Shown here piece after piece: positions 1-7,092 of a DNA stretch of 14,843 nucleotides. The stretch spans positions 1 to 14,843 of the forward strand of contig CAUCIO010000040.1 of NCBI GenBank assembly GCA_958442925.1. Reading direction: 5' to 3'. A program made the position numbers and the translations under genes. Position 1 is the first letter of the stretch; each line of letters starts with the position of its first letter. The notes beneath the pieces are model-generated. The model was not told the DNA's origin and did not search any database. It saw only the letters and a program-made list of their open reading frames with translations. This DNA is from an uncultured Clostridium sp. (GTDB lineage Bacteria > Bacillota > Clostridia > Lachnospirales > Lachnospiraceae).

Positions 1-1
1 C

Positions 2-1531
2 AAGCATTCAAAGGTGATAGATGATAATCACATTTTTATTATTTCGGTTCCTGTACTAGATTCGGAAGAACAGGTAAAGGGAGTCTTATACGGCGTGGTG
101 GAGGTAGAGAAGTTCCAGCTTCACCAGGGAGACAGCGGAGAAGGCCAGGGCTTTCAGGTAATTGGCCGGAACGGGGATTATATTCTGCGTGGAAATATAG
201 ATGCAGACCAGCTTCAGAGCGGCAATCTATTTGAAAATTTTGAAACTATGGACAATATAAAACTGGTACAGCCAGTGGAACAGATACAGAAGCAGATTCA
301 GAAAGGAAAAGCCTTTCTGTCTGAGTTCTGTATGGATGGCCGCAATTATGTGATCTATTTTTCGCCCCTTGATCTGAACAGCTGGTATGCAGTTACTACG
401 ATGGATCAGGCTCAGATTCTTGACTACGTTCAGGAGATGAGGGGAACTGACATTTATCTTGTGATGGGAAAGGTGATAGGGGCTGTAGCTCTTTTATGCG
501 GCGTTGTGTTCCTTTTCCTTATTAAAGAAAAACGGGATGCTGTTCGCATGTATCGGCAGCTGAAGGTAAATGACGACATGATCCGGGCAGCTATCGGAAA
601 AAGCGATGTGCTGATTTTAATTTATGACCTGGGAATAAAGCAGCTGCGATGTCTGAATCCGGAATGTTCCCCGCTGCCGTTTCCTGCTGTGCTCGACAAT
701 GCGCCGGTTCAGCTGCCGGCTATGCTTCCAGGCGATGAAAATACCAGGGAGCAGGTGAGAGAGATTTTTGACTCTCTCAGTTCCATTCGCGATACGCAGC
801 TTTTTCAGCTTGCTTTTGAGACTGGGGATATGGCTTTTCATTATCAGATTCAGGTCAGCAGCCTGGTGGATGAAAAAGATAAAGTGTTCCGGTGCATCGG
901 CCTGGCTGAAAATATTACAGAGCAGATGGTCATGAGGCGGGAGATGGAAAACTTCCGCCAGAAAGCTGGAACTGATTACCTGACAGGTCTGTACAACAGA
1001 AGAAAAGGAACGGAATTAAAGACAGAGCTCTTGGAACATATGGATCCGGAGCAGGAAAGCCATGCCTTTATTATTATGGATCTGGATAATTTTAAGGGTC
1101 TGAACGATACTCTTGGGCATCAGATGGGAGATGCGGCGCTGCAGGATGTAGCGTCGGTTCTGCGCCGCCACTTCAGAACTTATGATATTATATGCCGTCT
1201 GGCAGGAGATGAATTTACCGTACTGATCAATAACATCCCACCGGAAATTGTATACAAAAATCTGGAAAGTCTGCTGAAAAAAATGAATCTCTCCTATCAA
1301 AACGGAGACACGGAGTTTCAGATTTCCGCCTCGGCAGGGGCAGCCATAGCTCCTTTTGACGGGCGGGATTTTCAGACGCTGTATCAAAAAGCAGATAAAG
1401 CTCTTTATGCAGCTAAAAAGAAGGGGAAGCAGACGGCGGTGATTTACAGCGAAATGCAGCAGGAGAAGAAGGAAAATGAAAGAAAAGGTTCAGGAAAAAG
1501 AGAAACAGATTTCGCGGGATCTGGTTATTAA
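2..1531 (+). CDS. Membrane-bound diguanylate cyclase (Cache-like sensor, GGDEF), 5'-truncated by the window
   Basis: The reading frame is open from base 2, so the true start lies upstream. The GTG at base 14 has no ribosome binding site and sits inside a sensor domain, so it is not the start. Residues below are numbered from that GTG. About 1-145 look like the distal part of an extracellular Cache-type sensor. A hydrophobic helix at about 147-170 would cross the membrane. A PAS-like cytoplasmic linker (about 185-305) leads to a GGDEF domain (about 318-478). The signature reads AGDEF (397-401), a variant usually compatible with activity. The metal-ligand segment is present (DLDNFKGLND, 356-365). 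An RxxD inhibitory site (RTYD, 388-391) lies exactly five residues before AGDEF, suggesting product feedback inhibition. The inferred role is synthesis of c-di-GMP from two GTP in response to an external signal. The last 18 codons overlap the next gene. Confidence 0.9.
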   Translation, partial: KHSKVIDDNHIFIISVPVLDSEEQVKGVLYGVVEVEKFQLHQGDSGEGQGFQVIGRNGDYILRGNIDADQLQSGNLFENFETMDNIKLVQPVEQIQKQIQKGKAFLSEFCMDGRNYVIYFSPLDLNSWYAVTTMDQAQILDYVQEMRGTDIYLVMGKVIGAVALLCGVVFLFLIKEKRDAVRMYRQLKVNDDMIRAAIGKSDVLILIYDLGIKQLRCLNPECSPLPFPAVLDNAPVQLPAMLPGDENTREQVREIFDSLSSIRDTQLFQLAFETGDMAFHYQIQVSSLVDEKDKVFRCIGLAENITEQMVMRREMENFRQKAGTDYLTGLYNRRKGTELKTELLEHMDPEQESHAFIIMDLDNFKGLNDTLGHQMGDAALQDVASVLRRHFRTYDIICRLAGDEFTVLINNIPPEIVYKNLESLLKKMNLSYQNGDTEFQISASAGAAIAPFDGRDFQTLYQKADKALYAAKKKGKQTAVIYSEMQQEKKENERKGSGKRETDFAGSGY

Positions 1532-3173
1532 TTATCCTTCAGAGATTCTGTACCGCGCTCTGATTATGAGCACGGATGATTTTATCTATTTTTGTGATAT
1601 GAAAACAGGAGTATTCCGCTATTCTCCTCAGCAGGTGGCAGAATTCGAGCTGCCCGGGGAGGTAGTGGAAAATCCAATGCCTTATTGGAAAAAAATGATT
1701 CACCCAGATGACTGGGAGAGATTTTACAAGTCCAATATGGAGCTGGGGAAAGATGGAAAAGACAGCCATCTGGTAGAGTTCAGGGCCAGAAACAGAAGCG
1801 GGGAATACGTCTGGATCAAATGCCGGGGACAGCTAATGCGGGATGAGAAAGGGGAGCCCAGCCTGTTTGCTGGAATTATGACGCTTCTTGGAAGACAGAA
1901 CAAAGTGGATTCTCTTACGCAGCTTCTGAACCGCAGCGAGTTTGTCAAGGCGTTAAACCGCGGCATCGAGGAAGACATGGTGGAGCAGATGACAGTCATG
2001 GTGCTGGACGTGGACAGTTTCCGCCGGATTAACGAGGTATTCGACAGAAAATTCGGGGATCAGATGCTGAAAGATATCGGTCAGATTATCCAGGGAATTC
2101 TGCCTGGAAACGCTACTCTCTACCGGTTGGAAAATGACAGAATGGGAGTGATCCTGGAAAACGGTTCAGTAGAGGACATGAAGTCTCTGTACGGCCTGAT
2201 TCAGGACACGCTGAAGCGTTTAAAAGAGTGGAGACAGAAAAAGGTAGCAGTGGGGATGTCAGGAGGCTGTGCCGCATATCCGGAAGATGGGCAGACAGTG
2301 GATGAACTGTGCAGGTATGCCGATTATGCGCTTCAATCTGCCAAAATTCATGGAAAGAACAGAATGGAGGTCTTTTCCAGGAGTATTCTGGAGGGAAAAC
2401 GGCGTTCCCTGGATCTTCTGTGCAGCCTGCAGAAAGCAGTTCTCCAGAATTATGAGGGATTTTCCCTCTGCTATCAGCCTCAGGTGGATGCGAAGACGTG
2501 CCGCATGATAGGAGTGGAGGCGCTGCTGCGCTGGAAAGACGAGGAAGGAAATTCTGTCTCACCGGTAGAATTTATTCCGATTATGGAAGAGAATGGAATG
2601 ATTATTCCTGTGGGAATGTGGGTGATGAACAAAGCTCTTGATACCGCAAAACGGTGGATTGAAAAAGATCCTTCCTTTACAGTAAGCGTCAATGTTTCCG
2701 CCCTGCAGCTTCTGGAGGACGGTTTTGTCGAAGCTTTAAGGCAGGTCATTGCTCAGAAAGAATTTCCATGCAGAAATCTGATTATAGAGCTGACAGAAAG
2801 CTGCACTGTAAAAAATATCCGCATTTTCCAGGAAAAGTTTGAGGAAATACGCGCTATGGGAATCAGAGTGGCTATGGATGATTTTGGAACCGGATATTCT
2901 TCCCTGGAGCTTTTAAAAACAGCCCCTGTAGATATTGTAAAGATAGACAGAGGGTTTGTGAGGGATATCCTGCACAGCACCTTTGACGCGGCGTTTATTT
3001 CTTTTGTAGTGGCCATCTGTCACGATGCTGGAATTAAGGTGTGCTTAGAAGGCGTGGAGACAGCTATGGAGCACGAATTTTTAAAAGATCGGGAACTGGA
3101 CAGCTTCCAGGGCTACTATTTCGGTCGTCCTGTCCCGGAGGAAGAAATTCTGCCGCAGAAGCTGATGGATTGA
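1476..3173 (+). CDS. PAS-GGDEF(degenerate)-EAL c-di-GMP phosphodiesterase
   Basis: This 565-residue cytoplasmic protein has no membrane segment. It holds a PAS domain of PAS_3 type (about 25-140), a GGDEF domain (about 141-300) and an EAL domain (about 315-560). The GGDEF signature is replaced by ENDRM (219-223) and no I-site is seen, so this half is probably not a cyclase; it may bind GTP or serve as a scaffold. The EAL half keeps the motifs needed for hydrolysis: EALLRW (E348), N406, ELTES (E438), DDFGTGYSS (D468, D469), K489, E525 and Q545. It should cleave c-di-GMP to pGpG. The start is supported by a purine-rich AGGAGAAGAAGG just upstream and by the need for residues ahead of the PAS fold. 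It overlaps the preceding cyclase gene by 56 bases in another frame, suggesting translational coupling of opposing enzymes. Confidence 0.92.
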   Translation: MKEKVQEKEKQISRDLVINYPSEILYRALIMSTDDFIYFCDMKTGVFRYSPQQVAEFELPGEVVENPMPYWKKMIHPDDWERFYKSNMELGKDGKDSHLVEFRARNRSGEYVWIKCRGQLMRDEKGEPSLFAGIMTLLGRQNKVDSLTQLLNRSEFVKALNRGIEEDMVEQMTVMVLDVDSFRRINEVFDRKFGDQMLKDIGQIIQGILPGNATLYRLENDRMGVILENGSVEDMKSLYGLIQDTLKRLKEWRQKKVAVGMSGGCAAYPEDGQTVDELCRYADYALQSAKIHGKNRMEVFSRSILEGKRRSLDLLCSLQKAVLQNYEGFSLCYQPQVDAKTCRMIGVEALLRWKDEEGNSVSPVEFIPIMEENGMIIPVGMWVMNKALDTAKRWIEKDPSFTVSVNVSALQLLEDGFVEALRQVIAQKEFPCRNLIIELTESCTVKNIRIFQEKFEEIRAMGIRVAMDDFGTGYSSLELLKTAPVDIVKIDRGFVRDILHSTFDAAFISFVVAICHDAGIKVCLEGVETAMEHEFLKDRELDSFQGYYFGRPVPEEEILPQKLMD

Positions 3174-3278
3174 CTTTGGAGGAATTTTGTGCCAAAATGA
3201 TAGCGCAGCTTCAGCAGAGAATACCGGCAGCTGCATAAGGAAACAGCAGTAAAATTTCAGAAAAGAAGGTAGATAGAC

Positions 3279-4382
3279 ATGACGAAGATTGATATTATTT
3301 CCGGATTCCTGGGCGCTGGAAAGACGACATTTATTAAACGCCTGATTCAGGAAGCAATTTCCGGTGAGAAAGTAGTTCTGATTGAAAACGAGTTCGGTGA
3401 GATTGGTATTGACGGTGGATTTTTAAAGGATGCAGGCATTGAGATCCGGGAGATGAACTCAGGATGTATCTGCTGCTCTCTGGTAGGAGACTTCGGAAAA
3501 TCCCTGTCAGAGGTTCTTACAAAGTATGCTCCGGACCGGGTAATCATCGAGCCGTCAGGCGTAGGAAAGCTTTCCGACGTGATGAAGGCAGTAAAAGACG
3601 TGGCTTCTGAAATCGAGGTAGAATTAAACAGCGCCGTTACTGTGGCAGATGCAGGAAAGGTCCGCATGTACATGAAGAACTTCGGAGAGTTTTTCAATAA
3701 CCAGATTGAACATGCAGGAACGATTGTTCTCAGCCGTACAGATCTTGCAGATCCGAAAAAGGTGCAGAAGGCAGTGGAGATGATCCGCGAGAAGAACCAG
3801 CATGCAGCGATTGTCACCACTCCTATCAGCCAGCTGTCAGGTTCTCAGCTGCTTGAGATAATCGAGAAAAAGGACGACATGATGGAGGAGCTGATGAAAG
3901 AGGCGAGGGAGCACGCCCATGAACATTGTCACGATCATGCTCATCACGAGCACCACGATCACGATCATCACCACATCCATGATGAGGAATGCAGCTGCGG
4001 CCATGATCATCACGACCATGACCACCACCATGATCATGACCACCATCACGATCATGGCGAGGGATGTACCTGCGGCTGCCACGACCATCATCATCACCAT
4101 GCAGACGAGGTCTTTACAAGCTGGGGACAGGAGAATGTGACAGGTGTGGGAAGGGAGCAGCTGGAAGAAATTCTGGACGATCTGGCCTACGGCACAAAAT
4201 ACGGAGAGGTTTTAAGGGCCAAGGGCATGATTCCGGCTCCAGACGGAACATGGCTTCACTTTGATCTGGTTCCGGAGCAGGTGGAAATCAGAGAGGGCTC
4301 TGCCGACTACACAGGAAAGGTATGTGTAATCGGAGCTGATTTAGATGAGAAGGCTCTGGAAGAGGCTTTCAGCGCCAGATAG
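3279..4382 (+). CDS. COG0523/CobW-family P-loop GTPase with His-rich metal-binding segment
   Basis: This 367-residue cytoplasmic protein belongs to the G3E/COG0523 GTPases, a family of metal chaperones and insertases (CobW, YciC/ZagA, ZNG1). Visible motifs are Walker A GFLGAGKT (9-16), ENEFGE (36-41), the family's CxCC metal motif (GCICC, 62-66), EPSG (91-94) and SRTD (152-155) at the place of the usual NKxD base-recognition motif. A CobW_C domain lies at about 277-365. Between the GTPase and C-terminal domains is a tract (212-274) with 32 His and 6 Cys, including CSC and CTCGC clusters, which should bind several Zn, Ni or Co ions. A GAAAAGAAGG sequence precedes the ATG. The next gene, 18 bases downstream, encodes a paralogue, so the two are probably co-transcribed. 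Zinc is the favoured metal by family precedent, but no Zur-type operator was recognised upstream. Confidence 0.93.
   Translation: MTKIDIISGFLGAGKTTFIKRLIQEAISGEKVVLIENEFGEIGIDGGFLKDAGIEIREMNSGCICCSLVGDFGKSLSEVLTKYAPDRVIIEPSGVGKLSDVMKAVKDVASEIEVELNSAVTVADAGKVRMYMKNFGEFFNNQIEHAGTIVLSRTDLADPKKVQKAVEMIREKNQHAAIVTTPISQLSGSQLLEIIEKKDDMMEELMKEAREHAHEHCHDHAHHEHHDHDHHHIHDEECSCGHDHHDHDHHHDHDHHHDHGEGCTCGCHDHHHHHADEVFTSWGQENVTGVGREQLEEILDDLAYGTKYGEVLRAKGMIPAPDGTWLHFDLVPEQVEIREGSADYTGKVCVIGADLDEKALEEAFSAR
3912..4100 (+). repeat. Low-complexity CAT/CAC/GAT tract encoding the His/Asp-rich segment
   Basis: This stretch of the first COG0523 gene is built from irregular CAT, CAC and GAC/GAT codons encoding HDH, HHDHDH and similar units. 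It encodes 32 His in 63 residues, broken by two Cys-containing segments (ECSCGHDH and GCTCGCHD). The tract is a likely slippage and length-variation hotspot. It also produces spurious open frames in other frames and on the opposite strand. Confidence 0.85.
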
Positions 4383-4400
4383 CAGACAGGAGGAGAACCG

Positions 4401-5336
4401 ATGCAGGAAGAACGTATGCCACTGTTTTTGATTAACGGCTTTCTGGAAGCTGGAAAAACAGAGTTTATCCAGTTTACTATGGAGCAGGAGTATTTTAAGA
4501 CAGAGGGAAAGACGCTTCTCATTGTCTGCGAGGAAGGCGAAGAGGAGTACGAGGAAGAGTTTTTAAAGGAAAACAGGACAGAGGCTGTCTATGTGGACGA
4601 TTTGTCAAAGCTGACGCCGGAGTATCTGTCAGATCTGGAACTTCTCCACAACCCGGAGCGGGTGATCATGGAGTGGAACGGCATGTGGAATCTGGAAGAG
4701 CTGAAGCTTCCCGCAGACTGGGATCTGTATCAGCAGATTACGATTATCGACGGTTCCACCTTTGATCTTTATTTGAATAATATGAAGCCTCTGATCGGCG
4801 TTATGGTGAGAAACTCTGAGATGATTGTCATGAACCGCTGCGACGAGGTGGAGGATCTGGACTCCTACAGGAGGACTTTAAAGGGAATGAATCCACAGGT
4901 GGATATTATCTTTGAGGACGAAGAAGGAATGATTGAGGAAGTGACGGAAGCAGATCTTCCCTACGACGTCAACGCAGAGGTGATTGAGATTTCTCCGGAG
5001 GCTTACGGAATCTGGTATATTGACATGCTGGACAAGCCGGACCGCTACAGAGGAAAAACCGTGGAGTTTACAGCCATGGTCTTAAAGACGCCGGACTTCC
5101 CGAAGAATTACTTCGTTCCGGGCCGTATGGCCATGACCTGCTGCGAGGCAGACATGACCTTCCTGGGCTTTATGTGCAAAGCCAAGAACGCCAGACTGCT
5201 GGAGACGAAGCAGTGGGTTAAGGTAAAGGCCCGGGTAGAGTACGAGTACAGTCCGGAGTACGAGGGAGACGGCCCTATGCTTTACGCTGACTATGTAGAG
5301 CAGGCTGAACCGATTCAGGAGATCGTACAGTTTTAA
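4401..5336 (+). CDS. COG0523-like GTPase lacking CxCC, fused to a YcgQ/DUF1980 C-terminal-like domain
   Basis: This 311-residue protein starts with an N-terminal P-loop domain paralogous to the upstream GTPase: GFLEAGKT (13-20), EWNG (91-94) where the family has EPSG, and NRCD (145-148) as the NKxD motif. It has no CxCC and no His-rich tract; the region after strand 2 is instead very acidic (about 44-54). From about residue 200 the sequence changes character. It has a segment predicted to be helical (WYIDMLDKPDRYRGK), then beta-rich sequence with MTCCEAD (245-251), GFMCK and WVKVKARVE. This matches my recollection of the soluble C-terminal domain of YcgQ-type DUF1980 (TIGR03943) proteins, which are associated with zinc-responsive gene sets. 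It is 18 bases after the first GTPase gene, with an AGGAGG ribosome binding site. Inference: a metal-trafficking partner whose MTCC region may bind metal. The GTPase call is firm, the C-terminal assignment moderate. Confidence 0.85.
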   Translation: MQEERMPLFLINGFLEAGKTEFIQFTMEQEYFKTEGKTLLIVCEEGEEEYEEEFLKENRTEAVYVDDLSKLTPEYLSDLELLHNPERVIMEWNGMWNLEELKLPADWDLYQQITIIDGSTFDLYLNNMKPLIGVMVRNSEMIVMNRCDEVEDLDSYRRTLKGMNPQVDIIFEDEEGMIEEVTEADLPYDVNAEVIEISPEAYGIWYIDMLDKPDRYRGKTVEFTAMVLKTPDFPKNYFVPGRMAMTCCEADMTFLGFMCKAKNARLLETKQWVKVKARVEYEYSPEYEGDGPMLYADYVEQAEPIQEIVQF

Positions 5337-5360
5337 AAAATAAGATTTGATACAATAAAA

Positions 5361-5418
5361 AAAAGGAGCGCCGCCAGCTGCTGCACATGTTTTGTGCCTG
5401 CCTGACGGCGCTCCTTTT
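5361..5418. terminator. Bidirectional rho-independent terminator between convergent genes
   Basis: A perfect 13-bp stem pairs AAAAGGAGCGCCG (5361-5373) with CGGCGCTCCTTTT (5406-5418). A small inner hairpin (GCAC/GTGC) lies in the loop. On the minus strand the stem runs into eight T residues (complement of 5357-5364), so it should terminate the deacetylase transcript efficiently. On the plus strand only four T follow, giving a weaker but plausible terminator for the GTPase pair. Confidence 0.88.
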
Positions 5419-5434
5419 ACAGAGGCCTGGAGTC

Positions 5435-6814
5435 TTATCCCATAGGCGGGACTGGAGTCGGCCTGGTTCGGTCGAATACCTCCTCCACATTAAACAGATC
5501 GTCTAAATGGGTTTTAGTTGGATTTGTTTCCGGCAGATCGTAGTACATCCGGTAACCATCCAGGTTTCGGCGTCCCTGACGCATGTGATCAGCGCCAATC
5601 TGCACATAGTACTGTGTGGAATCCACATTACAGAAGTAACGGAAGCCCTTGGACTTCAGATACTGGAACCGCTCATTGCTTTCTTCATAAGGACGCCAGT
5701 CGCCGATATCGCTTCCAAAGGGGAAGAGAATAATGTCTGTACCTCCGATGAGAGGCGCTACCTCTGTGTCCCACTTATTCGTATCTGCAGTAAAGTCTTC
5801 CATGGAAATAGCTCCCATATCCCGATGTCCCCAGCTGTGGCTGGCCAGTTCGTAGCCGTCCTCTTTTAAGGCCTGGGCAACTTTGGAAGCCTGAGCTTTC
5901 TCCTCTTCATAATTGAAATCTGGATGCTCGGCCTGGTATTCTGCTGTGCCGTAGGATGCGGCAGTGCGGTAGCCGAGAATTCCGTTATAGCCGGTGAAGG
6001 CCAGGATCGCCTTGGCTCCCCGGTAGGAAAAATCAGGATGCTCTTCGATAAATTCATCTAATAAGGGAACCAGATCGTAAGCTCCTACAGATGTGCTTCC
6101 ATCATCCATTTTCATCTCGCAGACTGGTTTTCCATCTTCGCCTACAATGATGCGGGAAGCGAAACCGTCTCCGTCCATGTATTCATAGTAGCACACATCG
6201 TCCTGGGACATGACGAAAGGCTGTTTTCCAGGCGGCAGCATAATATCGCCGGCTTTAAATACAGGATTTCCATTTTCGTCTGTGGTCTCATAGGCAATAT
6301 CATGAAGCCTTACCAGGACAAATCCCCGGTCGTACATGGACTGAAGAATTTTCTCAAATTCGTCTTTCGTAGTCATCATCTGGTTATACCCGTTCTGTTT
6401 CCTGTCCCCGTCAAAGGCTTTGGCCGTGTCCATGATCAGAGAGTGGAAGAAAACATGGGTGATTTTGGAGGGATCGGCCCTCACCAGAGTGGACTTGATT
6501 TCCTCGTATTCAGAGACAGCTGAAATAACTTCTTCCCTGTCTTTCAACTGCTCATTTTCTGTGAGGAGAGCGATGGCTCCGTCATAGTCATAGCCTGCGG
6601 CCAGACGCTTTGCCTGGCTTAGAAGCTGCTGGAGAGCTTCCTCCTCTGTGAGAGGCTCTGTCTCCTCAGGCGTCTCTGAGGCCTGTCCTCCAGGCGCATT
6701 GGAAGAGGAGGCAGGAAGAAGAGAAGCGGGGAAGCCGCCTTTGTTCTTAAAAAAGAAAATGCCTCCGGCCAACAGAACAAGAGCCAGCACGGCTCCCAAT
6801 AAAATAAGGGGCAT
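5435..6814 (-). CDS. Membrane-anchored polysaccharide deacetylase family protein (reading frame downstream of an in-frame TAG)
   Basis: The 459-residue frame starts at an ATG that immediately follows an in-frame TAG; see the separate entry for the upstream leader. A transmembrane helix lies at 3-23, followed by a Ser/Pro/Glu linker (about 30-58), a helical region (about 55-110) and a NodB-type carbohydrate esterase 4 fold. Metal and catalytic motifs are SQDDV (203-207, counterpart of TFDDG), SHSWGH (325-330, counterpart of SHTxxH) and FPFGSD (364-369). The protein probably removes acetyl groups from an extracellular glycan such as peptidoglycan or a surface polysaccharide; the substrate cannot be told from sequence. 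The domain is full-length with no other lesion. The ATG used here has no recognisable Shine-Dalgarno sequence, unlike the ATG 63 bases upstream. The gene is divergent from a D,D-carboxypeptidase gene, consistent with a cell-wall role. Confidence 0.85.
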   Translation of the reverse strand: MPLILLGAVLALVLLAGGIFFFKNKGGFPASLLPASSSNAPGGQASETPEETEPLTEEEALQQLLSQAKRLAAGYDYDGAIALLTENEQLKDREEVISAVSEYEEIKSTLVRADPSKITHVFFHSLIMDTAKAFDGDRKQNGYNQMMTTKDEFEKILQSMYDRGFVLVRLHDIAYETTDENGNPVFKAGDIMLPPGKQPFVMSQDDVCYYEYMDGDGFASRIIVGEDGKPVCEMKMDDGSTSVGAYDLVPLLDEFIEEHPDFSYRGAKAILAFTGYNGILGYRTAASYGTAEYQAEHPDFNYEEEKAQASKVAQALKEDGYELASHSWGHRDMGAISMEDFTADTNKWDTEVAPLIGGTDIILFPFGSDIGDWRPYEESNERFQYLKSKGFRYFCNVDSTQYYVQIGADHMRQGRRNLDGYRMYYDLPETNPTKTHLDDLFNVEEVFDRTRPTPVPPMG

Positions 6815-6877
6815 CTAATTCTGAGAACGCCATATGCGCCTCCGGCTCCAGCCCCTTCTTCGTGAATACTGGTTCAT
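6815..6877 (-). other. Arg-rich leader ORF in frame with the deacetylase, ended by TAG directly before its ATG
   Basis: On the minus strand an ATG at 6877 has an ideal AAAGGAG ribosome binding site (AGGAG at 6885-6889, spacing 7). It encodes 20 residues starting MNQYSRRRGWSRRR, then a TAG at 6817-6815. The next codon in the same frame is the ATG opening the deacetylase transmembrane helix. A short, strongly basic tail directly before a membrane helix is the typical positive-inside N-terminus of such anchored proteins. The leader and the 459-residue frame therefore look like one 480-codon gene interrupted by a single amber codon, perhaps from AAG or CAG. Alternatives are a translated leader with TAG-ATG termination-reinitiation, or a sequencing error. 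Confidence 0.75.
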
Positions 6878-6933
6878 AATCATACTCCTTTAGATGTGCT
6901 GCCAGCAGGCAGAACATATAATGTATTTTATTC

Positions 6934-6963
6934 ATTATAACATATTTAAAAGGAACGCGCCAA
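6934..6963 (-). promoter_or_regulatory. Sigma-A-type promoter for the polysaccharide deacetylase
   Basis: Reading the minus strand, an extended -10 TGTTATAAT (TATAAT at 6939-6934) is preceded by TTGGCG (6963-6958) at an 18-base spacing, matching four of six -35 positions. It lies about 55-60 bases upstream of the well-placed ribosome binding site at 6885-6889. This supports the upstream ATG at 6877 as the genuine translation start. Confidence 0.65.
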
Positions 6964-7092
6964 TAAGGTTTATTACGAATTTTGAAAGTTTTTATGACGG
7001 AAAACAGGAGAAAGTCCGCAACCTGGAATAAAGAGGCAGGTCTTTTTCATATGTTTGTGAAAGAAGATATGAAATTCGTTCGGAGGATAGGT

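Noticed and set aside
3174..3278. Zur-type operator or promoter before the GTPase pair
   Set aside because: No convincing palindrome or -35/-10 pair was found. TAAAAT near 3250 has no matching -35 box.
3912..4100. CRISPR-like or tandem repeat array
   Set aside because: Repeats are irregular, codon-phased and inside a clear coding sequence; there are no unique spacers.
3919..4140. Open frame rich in Met, Ile and Thr on the plus strand, plus a Met/Val-rich frame on the minus strand
   Set aside because: Both are frame shadows of the repetitive His/Asp codons of the COG0523 gene and have no ribosome binding site or family resemblance.
6747..6935. 62-codon minus-strand frame starting MNKIHYMF across the deacetylase leader
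   Set aside because: Its ATG overlaps the -10 box of the deacetylase promoter, upstream of the expected transcript start. The strong ribosome binding site serves the ATG at 6877 in another frame.
6982..7092. TTG at 6982 as start of the carboxypeptidase
   Set aside because: It has no ribosome binding site and would put 37 residues before a normal signal peptide. ATG 7093 has GGAGG at six-base spacing.
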